From Tetragenococcus osmophilus (GTDB lineage: Bacteria > Bacillota > Bacilli > Lactobacillales > Enterococcaceae): a stretch of DNA of 64,000 nucleotides. Each line of letters begins with the position of its first letter. Within the stretch, counting starts at the first letter, position 1. The stretch is from NCBI RefSeq assembly GCF_003795125.1, contig NZ_CP027783.1, forward strand, positions 310,001 through 374,000. Reading direction: 5' to 3'. The notes beneath the pieces are model-generated. The model was not told the DNA's origin and searched no databases. It saw only the letters and a program-made list of their open reading frames with translations. Positions 15,617 through 24,690 of this stretch are shown piece by piece. The position numbers and the translations under genes are program-made.

Positions 15617-18367
15617 TTAATTAAATATGATGTCATTTATCAGACGCAATTCTAAATCAGATATTTTGATTGTATATTTTTCCTCAATATTTTGTAAGCA
15701 ACGGTGAATCTTTTCCATTGCTAGTCGATTACTTTTAATATAGGACTGAATATCTTCTTGCTTATCTACTTCTTCTTTACGTAAAATACGTTCAATCATA
15801 CAACTAATATGAAGGAAAAGAAGGTATTTTTTATTAGCATCAAATGTTATTTCTAATACTCGTTGCATCTCCCCAATGCTTGCACTAACCAAGTTTAATA
15901 CACGATCTGCATCTAAAATTGTCAAATTTTCAACCATCTTTTTTAAAGAAAAATTGAAAATGAGTTCTTGCTTCAAAGCTTCTCCATCTATAGCAAACTT
16001 TTGTACCATAATTTGTACAAAGTCATCGATTAACTCCCCATTTACCAACTTATCCAAACCAAAGTAGGGCACATTATCAATTTCAGGGTTTTCTGTACCA
16101 ACAATTGCTAGCACATTATACATTTGAAAAGGTAATTCACGTCGTTTATTTTCTTTTAATTTTTGATAATCATAAGGTAAAACAGTAACGGTTTCCTCGG
16201 TTTCTCCTAAACTTTTTTGTAATATCTCTTTAATTTGTACTGCGCTTCCCATCCCCGTGTAGCAACAAGTAATAACCGCTTTTTTCTTATCTGTTTTTGG
16301 CGTTGCCAATTGTTTTCTTATTGGCAGAAAATCATTAATTTGTTCTGAAATTTCAAAAATAGTTTGACTATTATTAATGAGATTCCCAACTTCTAATAAC
16401 AAAGGAGTATTAAAAGAATCAATCACAAGTAAGGGACTTTGAATCTTTGTCATAAGTTTTTCTGTAATAATATTTAATGATCCCATGTCAATTAATACAA
16501 TAAGCCCTCTTTCAACCTGGTAATTCTCAATGTACTGTAGTACCTTCTTTTCCACTTCATTTACTGTAATTCCAAGAGGCATATCGTAAGCTTGGAATAT
16601 ATTTTTTTGTAACATTCGATTTGCTACATTTGCCATACTACTTGCCGTTGAATAGCCATGAGCTAAAACTATAGCTTTAATATTGTTACTATTAGTCAAC
16701 GCTAAGTTCATACTATGCAAATAAAAAGCAATAAAAACAATATCTTCGTCTAGCACCTCATTATCCATGTGCAAAGAAAGAGAGTTTAGAAAACGCCTTG
16801 CTAACCAAACTTCATCTTTCATCTGTTCTTCCAAAAACTGAAGCAGTGAATTCTTCAAGTTAGCCCAATCAGCATTATCGAATAAAAAGTCTTGGCTTTC
16901 TTTTACATATAGATAATTAGCAATAGAGAGTGTCTTATTTCCGTCTTGGTCAAACCCATAATTTTCATTCATAAATTGAAAAGCCGAACGTATATTATAA
17001 GTGATAAATGAGAAAAAAGAAGTTTCTCTATCTTCCGGAGTAAAAAAGATAAACTCATCCATTAATAAAATTACATTTTCGGTAGCAAAAGAAATAAACT
17101 GCGTGGGCGACAAGGACCCACTTTCAATTTTTTTATAATCCTCTAATAAACGAGTAAAAAATGTTTTTAATTTTTTTCTTTCAGATGTTTCTAAATTCGG
17201 TTGAATTTCTGTATTCGGTAAATAAACACGTTCATTGATATTATACTGGCTGTCCATTTTAACTGTTGGGTAAGGTTGTAATAGATTTTCTACAGGAATA
17301 TCTAATAATTTAATGTTGATCTTTTGATTATCATCTTGTTTTGCATAAGCATTCCCGCAAGCAAACTTAATTAAGTTTTTAACTTTTCCAACATTTCCTT
17401 CTAAATCGGCATCAATTAAAAAATGAATAACTTTGCTCGATACAGAAAGCTCTTTTTGTAAAATATTGCTTTCTTGAATAAAGAACTGATCGATTAACTG
17501 AAGTCTTTCTGGTTGAGGGCGTTCATAAAAATTAGGAAGACTAACAACAACCGGTAAACGGCGTAAAAATGTAGGTAAAAACGTCGATTCAATGTTTTCG
17601 GTAGTAGCAAAAATCAAATGAATATTGGCTTTCTTTTTTATACTATCATTGCCAATAGGAGAATATTCCCCTGTGTCCATAAAAGTAAATAACTTTTCTT
17701 GTCCTTCCTCTGATAACCGATGGACCTCATCTAAAAATAAAACACCACCATCGGCTGCATCTAATAACCCTTCTTTGTTTGTATCAGCACCAGTAAACGC
17801 TCCTTTAGCATAACCAAAAAGCACACTTGATAATAACTCGGGGTTATTAAAATATTGTGCACAATTATGAGCAACATAAGGAGCCGAAAAATCAATAATT
17901 TGTTTTTCTACCATATATTCATAAATTTTTTCTGCTAAAAATGTTTTCCCCGAACCACTAGCTCCTAAAAGCATAACCGGCAAGCCACCATTAGGATACA
18001 TTGCAGCTGTTTTTATCTGGTTTATTTTTTCCTTTAAACTTCCAAAAGCGCCAATAACAGTTTCTAGCGGGTCCTTTTCTTTAGTTCTTGAAGGCGCTTC
18101 TGCAAATAACTCTTCAAAAGAATTATATTCTAAATATTGTGTTTCAAAAAATGTCTCTGTAAAAGCTTTTTTATGTAGAAATGAAACAGGGTAAGTCTTA
18201 ATTTTTAATAAGGTTTGTTGACGAAATGCTTCATTTAAATAGCTACTTACTGTACTACGATTCAAACCAACTTGTTCGGAAATCGAACTTGCTGAAAATT
18301 TTGTCTTATCTGCTTGGCTGTACTTCTTTGTTAAATCATATAGATAATTTTCAATAGTTTCTCTCAT
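15617..18367 (-). CDS. Sigma-54-dependent PTS operon activator, LevR/GfrR family
   Basis: A 916-aa transcription activator. An N-terminal helix-turn-helix (residues ~20-50, SSISEQVGLNRSTVSSYL) is followed by an AAA+ domain (~100-340) with Walker A LGASGSGKT, the sigma-54 contact loop KGAFTGADTNKEG and Walker B GGVLFLDEVHRL. Then come a PRD, an EIIA-Man-like domain with IVLAHGYST (phosphorylatable His), an EIIB-like part (CCYTGMGSA) and a C-terminal PRD. The protein should bind upstream of the operon (site candidate 22193-22217) and activate the -24/-12 promoter at 22106-22121, with phosphorylation by PTS components tuning it. It lies inside the operon it would control. The combination is characteristic of LevR-type activators. 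Confidence 0.92.
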   Translation of the reverse strand: MRETIENYLYDLTKKYSQADKTKFSASSISEQVGLNRSTVSSYLNEAFRQQTLLKIKTYPVSFLHKKAFTETFFETQYLEYNSFEELFAEAPSRTKEKDPLETVIGAFGSLKEKINQIKTAAMYPNGGLPVMLLGASGSGKTFLAEKIYEYMVEKQIIDFSAPYVAHNCAQYFNNPELLSSVLFGYAKGAFTGADTNKEGLLDAADGGVLFLDEVHRLSEEGQEKLFTFMDTGEYSPIGNDSIKKKANIHLIFATTENIESTFLPTFLRRLPVVVSLPNFYERPQPERLQLIDQFFIQESNILQKELSVSSKVIHFLIDADLEGNVGKVKNLIKFACGNAYAKQDDNQKINIKLLDIPVENLLQPYPTVKMDSQYNINERVYLPNTEIQPNLETSERKKLKTFFTRLLEDYKKIESGSLSPTQFISFATENVILLMDEFIFFTPEDRETSFFSFITYNIRSAFQFMNENYGFDQDGNKTLSIANYLYVKESQDFLFDNADWANLKNSLLQFLEEQMKDEVWLARRFLNSLSLHMDNEVLDEDIVFIAFYLHSMNLALTNSNNIKAIVLAHGYSTASSMANVANRMLQKNIFQAYDMPLGITVNEVEKKVLQYIENYQVERGLIVLIDMGSLNIITEKLMTKIQSPLLVIDSFNTPLLLEVGNLINNSQTIFEISEQINDFLPIRKQLATPKTDKKKAVITCCYTGMGSAVQIKEILQKSLGETEETVTVLPYDYQKLKENKRRELPFQMYNVLAIVGTENPEIDNVPYFGLDKLVNGELIDDFVQIMVQKFAIDGEALKQELIFNFSLKKMVENLTILDADRVLNLVSASIGEMQRVLEITFDANKKYLLFLHISCMIERILRKEEVDKQEDIQSYIKSNRLAMEKIHRCLQNIEEKYTIKISDLELRLINDIIFN

Positions 18368-18475
18368 TTTTTCACAGCTCCTTAAACACCGTGACGTAAG
18401 TATATTTTAAGTATTTACATATAAATTTACAATAAAATAGCCAATAAGCTGAGGCAAAAGCCCCAGCTTAATGTT

Positions 18476-19441
18476 TTAGTATTCTAGTTTCCACATATAG
18501 CGACGTTTTGTCAATGGATGCTGTCTAGCTTTTGCTAATTCTTCAGCATATACTCTAAAGACAGCGGTAATCACAAATGGATTAAAGTAATCAATCACTG
18601 ACTTTTCAATAATAGATGATAATCCGTAATCAAGTCCATCAACAACAGCCGTCTTAGCATCAAATCTTTCTAAAAATGTTAAAGCTCTTGCATCAATTGG
18701 TCTTGTTGTTCCATCATTCATTAACAGAATGAATGGAACATCCTTATCTGTAATTTCAAATGGCCCGTGGAAATACTCTCCAGCATGGAAGGTGCCCGAA
18801 TTGATCCATTGCATTTCCATCATTAAACAAACGGAAGTAGAATAAGCAACTTCATGGGTTGCTCCACTGCTCATCACATAAATGACATCCTCATCTTTAA
18901 ATTGTTCAGCAAAAAGTTTAGCTTCTTTTCTAGCGCTTAACGCTGATTGTTGAGAAAGTTCATAAATCTTATCAAATCCATCTTGCATATCTTCATAATG
19001 CGCATAACCTTCTGTTTGATTTAACAACTCAACAGCTAATTGTAAAGCATAACCTGTCTTTTCCAATTTTGCCGCATAATTTTCAGCAAACCCATGAATA
19101 ATAACATAATCAGCATCTTTAGTAAGAGGAGAGCCCTCACTTCGAGTTAGACTAACAACGTGAGCTCCCTTTGCTTTAGCAACAGCATTTGCTTCTACTG
19201 TTTCTGGAGTTGTTCCTCCTAAAGAAGCTGTAATTACAATAGTGTTTTCATTTACTAAAGCTGGTGTCGCGTAATTAAACTCATTTGAAGTATAATGGCT
19301 AACACTTAGTTTTTGCGCATTTTGGTCTAAGAAGTATTTTGCTGGATAAAGGTCTGCTTTTGAAGCCCCGCACCCTACAAATACCACATGCGCAATGTCA
19401 TTTTTTTCTAAAATTTCTTTGATAATAGCTTTTGGATTCAT
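18476..19441 (-). CDS. SIS-domain sugar isomerase/deglycase (FrlB/GfrF-like)
   Basis: A 321-aa protein with two SIS domains that would act on a phosphorylated amino-sugar adduct, by analogy with fructoselysine-6-phosphate deglycase. VFVGCGASKADLYPAKYF is near residue 20, the SIS Ser/Thr stretch ITASLGGTTPETVE near 71, and VMSSGATHEVAYS begins the second domain. NSGTFHAGEYFHGPFEITD near 216 carries the conserved His-Gly-Pro motif found in FrlB and GlmS-type isomerases. It is the first gene after the four mannose-family PTS genes, as in the gfr operon. Only one deglycase is present here rather than the two known in gfr systems. The exact substrate (fructoselysine, glucoselysine or other) is inferred. 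Confidence 0.8.
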   Translation of the reverse strand: MNPKAIIKEILEKNDIAHVVFVGCGASKADLYPAKYFLDQNAQKLSVSHYTSNEFNYATPALVNENTIVITASLGGTTPETVEANAVAKAKGAHVVSLTRSEGSPLTKDADYVIIHGFAENYAAKLEKTGYALQLAVELLNQTEGYAHYEDMQDGFDKIYELSQQSALSARKEAKLFAEQFKDEDVIYVMSSGATHEVAYSTSVCLMMEMQWINSGTFHAGEYFHGPFEITDKDVPFILLMNDGTTRPIDARALTFLERFDAKTAVVDGLDYGLSSIIEKSVIDYFNPFVITAVFRVYAEELAKARQHPLTKRRYMWKLEY

Positions 19442-19500
19442 TTAAGAATACCTCCTAAAATTTTTTTATATTAAACCAAAAAATGGTTTATTATAGCGAA

Positions 19501-20316
19501 TTAATTTAAAATGCCTAATACATTAAATACCACACCGCCAACAATACAAATTGTAAGCAACCAGCCCATTGGAACTTTTTTCTTAATGAGCCAATACATA
19601 ATAAAGGTAGCTGCTAAGGAGAGCATTTGTGGTAAGAGATCATCTAAAACATCTTGTAGTACAAAGGTTTCTCCAAAGCTAATTGGAGTTTCTAGTTCAA
19701 TTAGACTTGCGATCATCGAACCGATTACCATAAGCCCTACAATAGAACACACATACATTACACGGTCCATTAAGCCTTCTTCATAAAGCCTAGATAAATA
19801 TTTATTTCCCATTGTATAACCAAGTTTGCCACCATAATAGGTAATAACAAAAGATGGAACAAACGAAATAATCATTGCTAAAATCGGTCCTAAAATACTA
19901 CCATCTCTAGCTAAATTAATACCTAGACCAAAAGCCAAGACACGAATCGTCCCTTGAAAGAAAGAGTCTCCAATTCCAGATAAAGGACCCATTAAACTTG
20001 TTTTAACAGCAGTAATCGTTTCTGGATTAAAGTTTTCTTGATCTTCATAGTATTGTTCCTCCATCGAAGCACTCAGTCCTAAAACAAAAGCACTTGTTTG
20101 TGGCGTACAATTATAATAGATCATATGACGTTGATAAGCTTCTTTCTTTAATTGACCGTCTTCACTGTTTTTATAAATATTATCTAAAACAGGGGCAATT
20201 CCATACATAAAGCCCATGTTCATCTGCCGCTCATAATTCCAAGAGGCTTGGATTGCCCAAGAGCGCCAAAAAAATTGCCAGTATTTCCAACTATTTGGAT
20301 CTTTTTCTTTTGCCAT
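19501..20316 (-). CDS. PTS mannose-family EIID component
   Basis: A 271-aa integral membrane subunit of a mannose-family phosphotransferase system. It has the N-terminal FWRSWAIQASWNYERQMNMGFMYGIAPVL region, SLMGPLSGIGDSFFQGT near residue 110 (the EIID signature), and C-terminal membrane segments. It starts 12 bp after the EIIC stop with AAGGAGGGATTTTC before the ATG. It forms the channel with EIIC at 20329. Confidence 0.92.
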   Translation of the reverse strand: MAKEKDPNSWKYWQFFWRSWAIQASWNYERQMNMGFMYGIAPVLDNIYKNSEDGQLKKEAYQRHMIYYNCTPQTSAFVLGLSASMEEQYYEDQENFNPETITAVKTSLMGPLSGIGDSFFQGTIRVLAFGLGINLARDGSILGPILAMIISFVPSFVITYYGGKLGYTMGNKYLSRLYEEGLMDRVMYVCSIVGLMVIGSMIASLIELETPISFGETFVLQDVLDDLLPQMLSLAATFIMYWLIKKKVPMGWLLTICIVGGVVFNVLGILN

Positions 20317-20328
20317 GAAAATCCCTCC

Positions 20329-21159
20329 TTATAAATCATCTTCTAACGGATCGGCTTCTTCTGCATTTCCACCATTTCCCCCGTTACCACTAAATTTCAC
20401 TTCATACATTATAAAAGCCACAATACAAGCAAACAAAGCTATACCTGTAACATCTAAGCCTGAATAAGCAGTAATCAAAAAGCCTAAAAGTAAATAAGGA
20501 ACCAAACGATTTGTCAACATTGTGTTAAGTAATAGTGCAAACCCAAAGGCTGGCAAAATCTTACTTGCAACACCTAATCCATCTGTTAACCAGTCAGGTA
20601 TTATATCTACTAACTGTTGAACCAAATCTGTACCAAAATAAATAGCCATAAAAATCGGAATAAAATAACTTAAGCCATATAAAAGTGTGCCCCACCCTAT
20701 CGGAATAAAATAACTTAAGCCATATAAAAGTGTGCCCCACCCTATATGGATCCTTCGAGCCTTTGCGAACTGCCCTTGTTCAATTAATGTATCCGCTCGG
20801 TGAGAAAAGTTTGATAAAAATGTTCGTAATACAATATCAAGCATTTGCCCCAAAACAGAAATAGGAACGGCTATCGTCAAGGCCGTCTCAGCATTTGCAT
20901 TTGAAAAAATTGCGAATGCCGCTGCAATAATTGATGCCATGTTCATGTTTGGTGGTGCCGCAGCCCCAATATTTACAATCCCCAATGACATCAATTCAAG
21001 GGAGGCACCTACAACCAGCCCAGTTTGTAGATCGCCAAGTACAAGGCCAACAAGAGTACTTCCAATTAAAGGGCGTTCAAAATTTAAGCGCCCCAGCAAA
21101 CGTGAATCGAGAGCACAAAATACACCTACCAGCCCTAATAAAATCGATTGAACTAACAT
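20329..21159 (-). CDS. PTS mannose-family EIIC component with an internal 15-aa tandem duplication
   Basis: A 276-aa membrane subunit of the mannose-family PTS (ManY-like). N-terminal LLGLVGVFCALDSRLLGRLNFERPLIGSTLVGLVLGDLQTGL and GAAAPPNMNMASIIAAAFAI are family signatures. The stretch GWGTLLYGLSYFIPI occurs twice back to back near residues 140-170. At the DNA level this is a perfect 45-bp tandem duplication (20656-20700 and 20701-20745) that keeps frame. It adds 15 residues next to a membrane helix and could change packing or inactivate the transporter. The Glu/Gly-rich tail (GNGGNGGNAEEADPLEDDL) is short and soluble. Everything else looks normal. Confidence 0.9.
   Translation of the reverse strand: MLVQSILLGLVGVFCALDSRLLGRLNFERPLIGSTLVGLVLGDLQTGLVVGASLELMSLGIVNIGAAAPPNMNMASIIAAAFAIFSNANAETALTIAVPISVLGQMLDIVLRTFLSNFSHRADTLIEQGQFAKARRIHIGWGTLLYGLSYFIPIGWGTLLYGLSYFIPIFMAIYFGTDLVQQLVDIIPDWLTDGLGVASKILPAFGFALLLNTMLTNRLVPYLLLGFLITAYSGLDVTGIALFACIVAFIMYEVKFSGNGGNGGNAEEADPLEDDL
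20656..20745. repeat. Perfect 45-bp tandem duplication inside the EIIC gene
   Basis: Two identical adjacent copies (20656-20700, 20701-20745) with no mismatch. The unit length is a multiple of three, so the reading frame is kept. Absence of any divergence indicates a very recent event. Confidence 0.95.
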
Positions 21160-21180
21160 AACGCTTTCCTCCTTTACTTA

Positions 21181-21651
21181 CTATAATTTTTCGTTCAAGT
21201 CTTCTTTTCTAGAAGTTGGAACTTGTTGCATATATAAATGAATACCTAAGTTCTTGAGTTTTTTTGAATCCTCAACTTCAGAAGGGACTAAATGAATGGC
21301 ATTACTATATTGTTCAGCTCCTTCCTTGTTAGGAAGACCTCCATAATTAATTTCCTCAATTTTTGAATAGGCTTCGCAAAATTTTAGTGTTTCTCCTGTA
21401 TTACCAAAAATGAGCATAATATTATCACTTAATTGCTCGATTTTAGGCATTTTTTTGATAGTTTCATCTACAGTAAAAATATTTAACTTCATCCCCGAAG
21501 GCTTTGAAAGATTTAATGACATTTTTTTAAAATCATCTGTGGCTGCTTCATCATTTACTACAATAGTACGTGTGATCCCCAAAGCTTTACTCCAAGCAAA
21601 GACAACTTGTCCATGCAATAGTCGATAGTCAATACGAACTAGTTTAATCAT
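21181..21651 (-). CDS. PTS mannose-family EIIB component
   Basis: A 156-aa cytoplasmic phosphocarrier of the mannose-family PTS. The N-terminus IKLVRIDYRLLHGQVVFAWSKALG contains the phosphorylated His in the RLLHGQV motif (usually RLIHGQV). It overlaps the EIIA gene by 4 bp (ATGA), so translation is coupled. It transfers phosphate from EIIA at 21648 to the sugar carried by EIIC/EIID. Confidence 0.92.
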   Translation of the reverse strand: MIKLVRIDYRLLHGQVVFAWSKALGITRTIVVNDEAATDDFKKMSLNLSKPSGMKLNIFTVDETIKKMPKIEQLSDNIMLIFGNTGETLKFCEAYSKIEEINYGGLPNKEGAEQYSNAIHLVPSEVEDSKKLKNLGIHLYMQQVPTSRKEDLNEKL

Positions 21652-22067
21652 AAGTCGTCACCTTCTGTATTTGTATTTTTCTCAAGCAAGCTATTACAAT
21701 TAATAATCCCCTGCTGACTTTCTTGAATGATTCTATTTAATTCTTTTTCCTCTATTTTTTCAGTTTGGGTTGCAACTCCCATAACTAACATTAAATTCAT
21801 ACCAGCTATTAAAGTAATATTGGACTTATTTAACAACTTCAAGATTTCATTATTTACACTGCCACCAAAAATATCACTTAATATGTAAACATGATCATTT
21901 TCATTAAAAGTTTTGATTTTTTCATTCATACTATGTAATAATCTACTGTCATCGTCTCGATAACTAGAAAAAGCATGAATATTATCTAATTCCCCAATCA
22001 ACATACTCGCTGTTTGTAGCATTCCTTTAGCAAGGTCGCCATGACTGGCCAATAAGATCTGGTTCAT
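21648..22067 (-). CDS. PTS mannose-family EIIA component, first gene of the operon
   Basis: About 139 aa, cytoplasmic EIIA-Man phosphocarrier. The phosphorylated His is in QILLASHGDLAKGML at residues 3-17, and LSDIFGGSVNNEIL is the conserved dimer-interface region. A longer frame opening at 22121 exists, but its first 18 codons run over the -24/-12 promoter and upstream of the expected transcription start. The ATG at 22067 follows AAGGAGGGAT directly and is the correct start. It heads the operon 22067 to about 13.9 kb. Confidence 0.92.
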   Translation of the reverse strand: MNQILLASHGDLAKGMLQTASMLIGELDNIHAFSSYRDDDSRLLHSMNEKIKTFNENDHVYILSDIFGGSVNNEILKLLNKSNITLIAGMNLMLVMGVATQTEKIEEKELNRIIQESQQGIINCNSLLEKNTNTEGDDL

Positions 22068-22105
22068 TTTATCCCTCCTTCTATTTCGCTTGTATAAATA
22101 TATAA

Positions 22106-22121
22106 GCAATTTGTATGCCAA
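22106..22121 (-). promoter_or_regulatory. Sigma-54 (-24/-12) promoter of the mannose-family PTS operon
   Basis: On the minus strand TTGGCATACAAATTGC matches the sigma-54 promoter layout: GG at -24 and GC at -12 with the standard spacing, and TTGGCA and TTGC intact. It lies 39 bp upstream of the EIIA start. The operon also encodes a sigma-54 activator with the GAFTGA loop, which supports this strongly. Confidence 0.93.
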
Positions 22122-22192
22122 AAATTATCAAGCCCTCTATATCAAGAAAGAATATAGATTTCTGAATATTCTCAACAGTATTTTTACGAAAT

Positions 22193-22217
22193 CAACACTA
22201 TTAAACATATAGTGTTG
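22193..22217. promoter_or_regulatory. Candidate upstream activator site for the LevR/GfrR-type regulator
   Basis: The perfect inverted repeat CAACACTA-N9-TAGTGTTG is centred about 90-100 bp upstream of the sigma-54 promoter, the usual distance for an enhancer-type site. Confidence 0.7.
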
Positions 22218-22224
22218 GAAGATA

Positions 22225-22270
22225 AAAAAAGAAGCTTTTTTAAGTTTGTACTTAAGAAAGCTTCTTTTTT
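22225..22270 (-). terminator. Terminator after the sorC-type regulator gene
   Basis: Long stem AAAGAAGCTTTTTTAAG / CTTAAGAAAGCTTCTTT (one bulge) flanked by A and T runs, separating the two PTS operons. Confidence 0.85.
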
Positions 22271-22292
22271 CGATATCTTATAACTCTCTATG

Positions 22293-23234
22293 TTACTTTT
22301 CCAATAATCTTTTTGCTATTTCATCTGTTGTAACTAAGACATTAAACAGTTTATGTTTAACAGCAACTTCAACAGCATCAATCTTACTATTTTCGAAAGC
22401 AATAGACATTACAGTAGGTATCTTTTTTATATCTTCTAAACTAATTCCCATTACATGTTGGTTTATATCAATATCCGCTTCTTCACCATTTTTATCAAAA
22501 AACCGCGAATTAATATCACCAACTACTTTATTTTTTTCCAAATCTACAATATCTTTTTGATTAATATAACCTATTTTTTCCATTGTACTATTATTTCTTG
22601 GATCAGAAATTCCCACAAGAGCAATATCAACAGATTTACTTTCTTCCATCACATTATAGATTGTAGGATTATTAGCCAATTCTTTTCTTAAATTAGTATT
22701 TGATATTAAAGCTGGAGCATATAGATACCTAGTTTTACCTCTTAGCTTACGAGCCAAATCATAACAAAGCTGGTTAGAATGTATATCAATATATTCATCG
22801 CCCATTCCTCCTATAAGAGGAAAAATAGTAACATCAGACTGTTTTTCGAAAGGATATCTATTGACCAATTCTCTCAGTGATTCCCCCCAAGAAATACCAA
22901 GTTTTTTATTTCCTTTTATCATCTTTTGCAACCAAAGAGCTGCTTCTCTAGCAGCCATTTTCTTAACTTCATTTGCTTCTAAATCTAAAGTATCCACAAC
23001 TAATACTCTTTTTAAATCATACTGAAGTTCCAATTCTCTTTCTAACCTAATACTGTATGAACTTTTACTATTAATAAATATCTCAACAACGCCAGCTTCC
23101 TTTGCATCAATCAACATTTTGGAAATAAGTGATCGAGAAACGCCCATATTTCGAGCTATTTCAGCCTGTGTCATCCCTTCTTCATAGTACATAGAAGATA
23201 CTCTTACAAGTTCTTTTTCTTCAGATTGATTCAT
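22293..23234 (-). CDS. SorC/DeoR-like sugar-responsive transcriptional regulator
   Basis: A 313-aa SorC-family regulator. The N-terminal HTH (residues ~16-45, EGMTQAEIARNMGVSRSLISKML) is followed by the sugar-phosphate-binding domain with GISWGESLRELVNRYP and FPLIGGMGDEYIDIHSN, both typical. ATG at 23234 with GGAGG five bases upstream is preferred over a GTG two codons earlier. It is the last gene of the sorbitol-family PTS operon (27030 to 22293) and probably controls it through the palindromes at 27047-27092. Confidence 0.88.
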   Translation of the reverse strand: MNQSEEKELVRVSSMYYEEGMTQAEIARNMGVSRSLISKMLIDAKEAGVVEIFINSKSSYSIRLERELELQYDLKRVLVVDTLDLEANEVKKMAAREAALWLQKMIKGNKKLGISWGESLRELVNRYPFEKQSDVTIFPLIGGMGDEYIDIHSNQLCYDLARKLRGKTRYLYAPALISNTNLRKELANNPTIYNVMEESKSVDIALVGISDPRNNSTMEKIGYINQKDIVDLEKNKVVGDINSRFFDKNGEEADIDINQHVMGISLEDIKKIPTVMSIAFENSKIDAVEVAVKHKLFNVLVTTDEIAKRLLEK

Positions 23235-23303
23235 AAGCACCTCCGAACCTTTCCTTACAGTTAGATCATACCATAATTAGAAGAGATCAACACGGCTGTT
23301 TTA

Positions 23304-23663
23304 TTACTCATTCCAAATTTTAATTTCATCTCCTACGTTAACTGTAGGAAAAATCTTAGGTGATGCAATAACTGCCCCAGGTAAAACTTCCTCTTGAGCC
23401 GAACGGAAATAAATAGATACGTGACCAAGTTCTTCAAAATTTTGATTAGCAGACTTACCCACTTGGTTGATCGTATACGTTTGATCTCCAAGTTGTATTT
23501 TTGTACCTACTTGTAAAATGTTATCCGGTGTATCATTAAATTCGTGAATGACAGAAATAGGTTTTAACTCTGGTGTAGCACTTGTACCAAATAATATCAC
23601 TAACATCTCTTCTTTAAATTCTGGGACTGATTCTCCAATTTCCTTTACTTTACTAGTTATCAC
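23304..23663 (-). CDS. PTS glucitol/sorbitol-family EIIA component
   Basis: A 119-aa EIIA of the glucitol family. Its N-terminal VILFGTSATPELKPISVIHEF contains the His that is phosphorylated in this family, and the C-terminus ends with the beta-rich FPTVNVGDEIKIW. It lies 12 bp after the EIIB gene with a good ribosome site. It completes the set EIIC, EIIB, EIIA. Confidence 0.9.
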   Translation of the reverse strand: MITSKVKEIGESVPEFKEEMLVILFGTSATPELKPISVIHEFNDTPDNILQVGTKIQLGDQTYTINQVGKSANQNFEELGHVSIYFRSAQEEVLPGAVIASPKIFPTVNVGDEIKIWNE

Positions 23664-23675
23664 AAAAATTCCTCC

Positions 23676-24689
23676 TTAATACATTCCAATACTAAATACC
23701 CAAGCAATGACAACAGCTAATGCACCAGTTAAAACCCGGCTGTATAAAATCGCTGGCACACCAACTTGAACAGTCTCAGGTTTAGCCTCACCTAACGATA
23801 AACCAACAGGGATAAAGTCACAGCCTGCTTGCGCATTAATAGCAAACAATGCTGGTAAGGCGTATGTTACAGGAAGTGTTCCATTTGCTATTTGTGTCCC
23901 AATTAACACACCTACTACTTGAGCGATAACCGCTCCAGGGCCCAAGATTGGCGACAAGAACGGCAAGCTACAAATAAAAGCAATAACAACCATACCTATA
24001 ATCGAATCAGAGAACGGTGTTAATAGTTGAGCGATCATATCACCAAGTCCAGTATAATTAATAATTCCTATGAGCATACTGATAAAGGCCATAAAAGGAA
24101 TAATATTTTTTATTAACATATCGACAGTATCTCTACCTGCCTGATAAAAAATCCCCATCACATTTCCAATACCCTTTGAAAAAGCGATCAATTTGCTATC
24201 TTTTTTTGAAGCTTCTTCTTCATGCTCAGCCTTAGCTTGTGCATATTTTCCGTCAAATGTTTCTTCTTCTGCTTGATCTGGTTCAGGTTGATTTTCTTCA
24301 GCTTCTTTATCTTCACTCGCTTCTCCAACAACCTCAATATCTTTTGGCGAAACACCGGATACAAAAATATCTTCAGTAATATTTTTAGCAAGAGGACCAG
24401 ATGGAGAAGTATTTAACACATCAACTGTTGGGATATTTTTCATTGGATAAACGCCAATACGCGCTGTCCCACCACAATCAATTACCGCTGCCATAATTTC
24501 CTCTTCAGGAACAGAGTTTTTAAAACCATCTATTACTTCTGCACCACTTAGGTCAGCCATCTTTTGAGCAACTGGATGGATTCCCCCACCAGTAACAGAA
24601 ATAATTTTTACTTTTTTTCCTTCTGGCTGAATTTCAAGACCTTTCCCCCAACCATTACTACCTTTTTTTACGAATATTTTTTTATACAT
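23676..24689 (-). CDS. PTS glucitol/sorbitol-family EIIB(C) component
   Basis: About 337 aa, SrlE-like. N-terminal EIIB domain with [12 protein letters not shown] and [16 protein letters not shown] (Cys is the phosphorylated residue in this family), followed by [22 protein letters not shown]. An acidic linker ([14 protein letters not shown]-like, residues ~140-160) follows, then a membrane domain with [20 protein letters not shown] and [15 protein letters not shown]. The start at 24689 follows GAGGTGGAG. It begins 1 bp after the EIIC stop. The sugar need not be sorbitol. Confidence 0.88.
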   Translation of the reverse strand: MYKKIFVKKGSNGWGKGLEIQPEGKKVKIISVTGGGIHPVAQKMADLSGAEVIDGFKNSVPEEEIMAAVIDCGGTARIGVYPMKNIPTVDVLNTSPSGPLAKNITEDIFVSGVSPKDIEVVGEASEDKEAEENQPEPDQAEEETFDGKYAQAKAEHEEEASKKDSKLIAFSKGIGNVMGIFYQAGRDTVDMLIKNIIPFMAFISMLIGIINYTGLGDMIAQLLTPFSDSIIGMVVIAFICSLPFLSPILGPGAVIAQVVGVLIGTQIANGTLPVTYALPALFAINAQAGCDFIPVGLSLGEAKPETVQVGVPAILYSRVLTGALAVVIAWVFSIGMY

Positions 24690-24690
24690 A

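Noticed and set aside
22068-22121. N-terminal extension of the PTS EIIA protein
   Set aside because: The extension covers the sigma-54 promoter, and a perfect ribosome site precedes the internal ATG at 22067.
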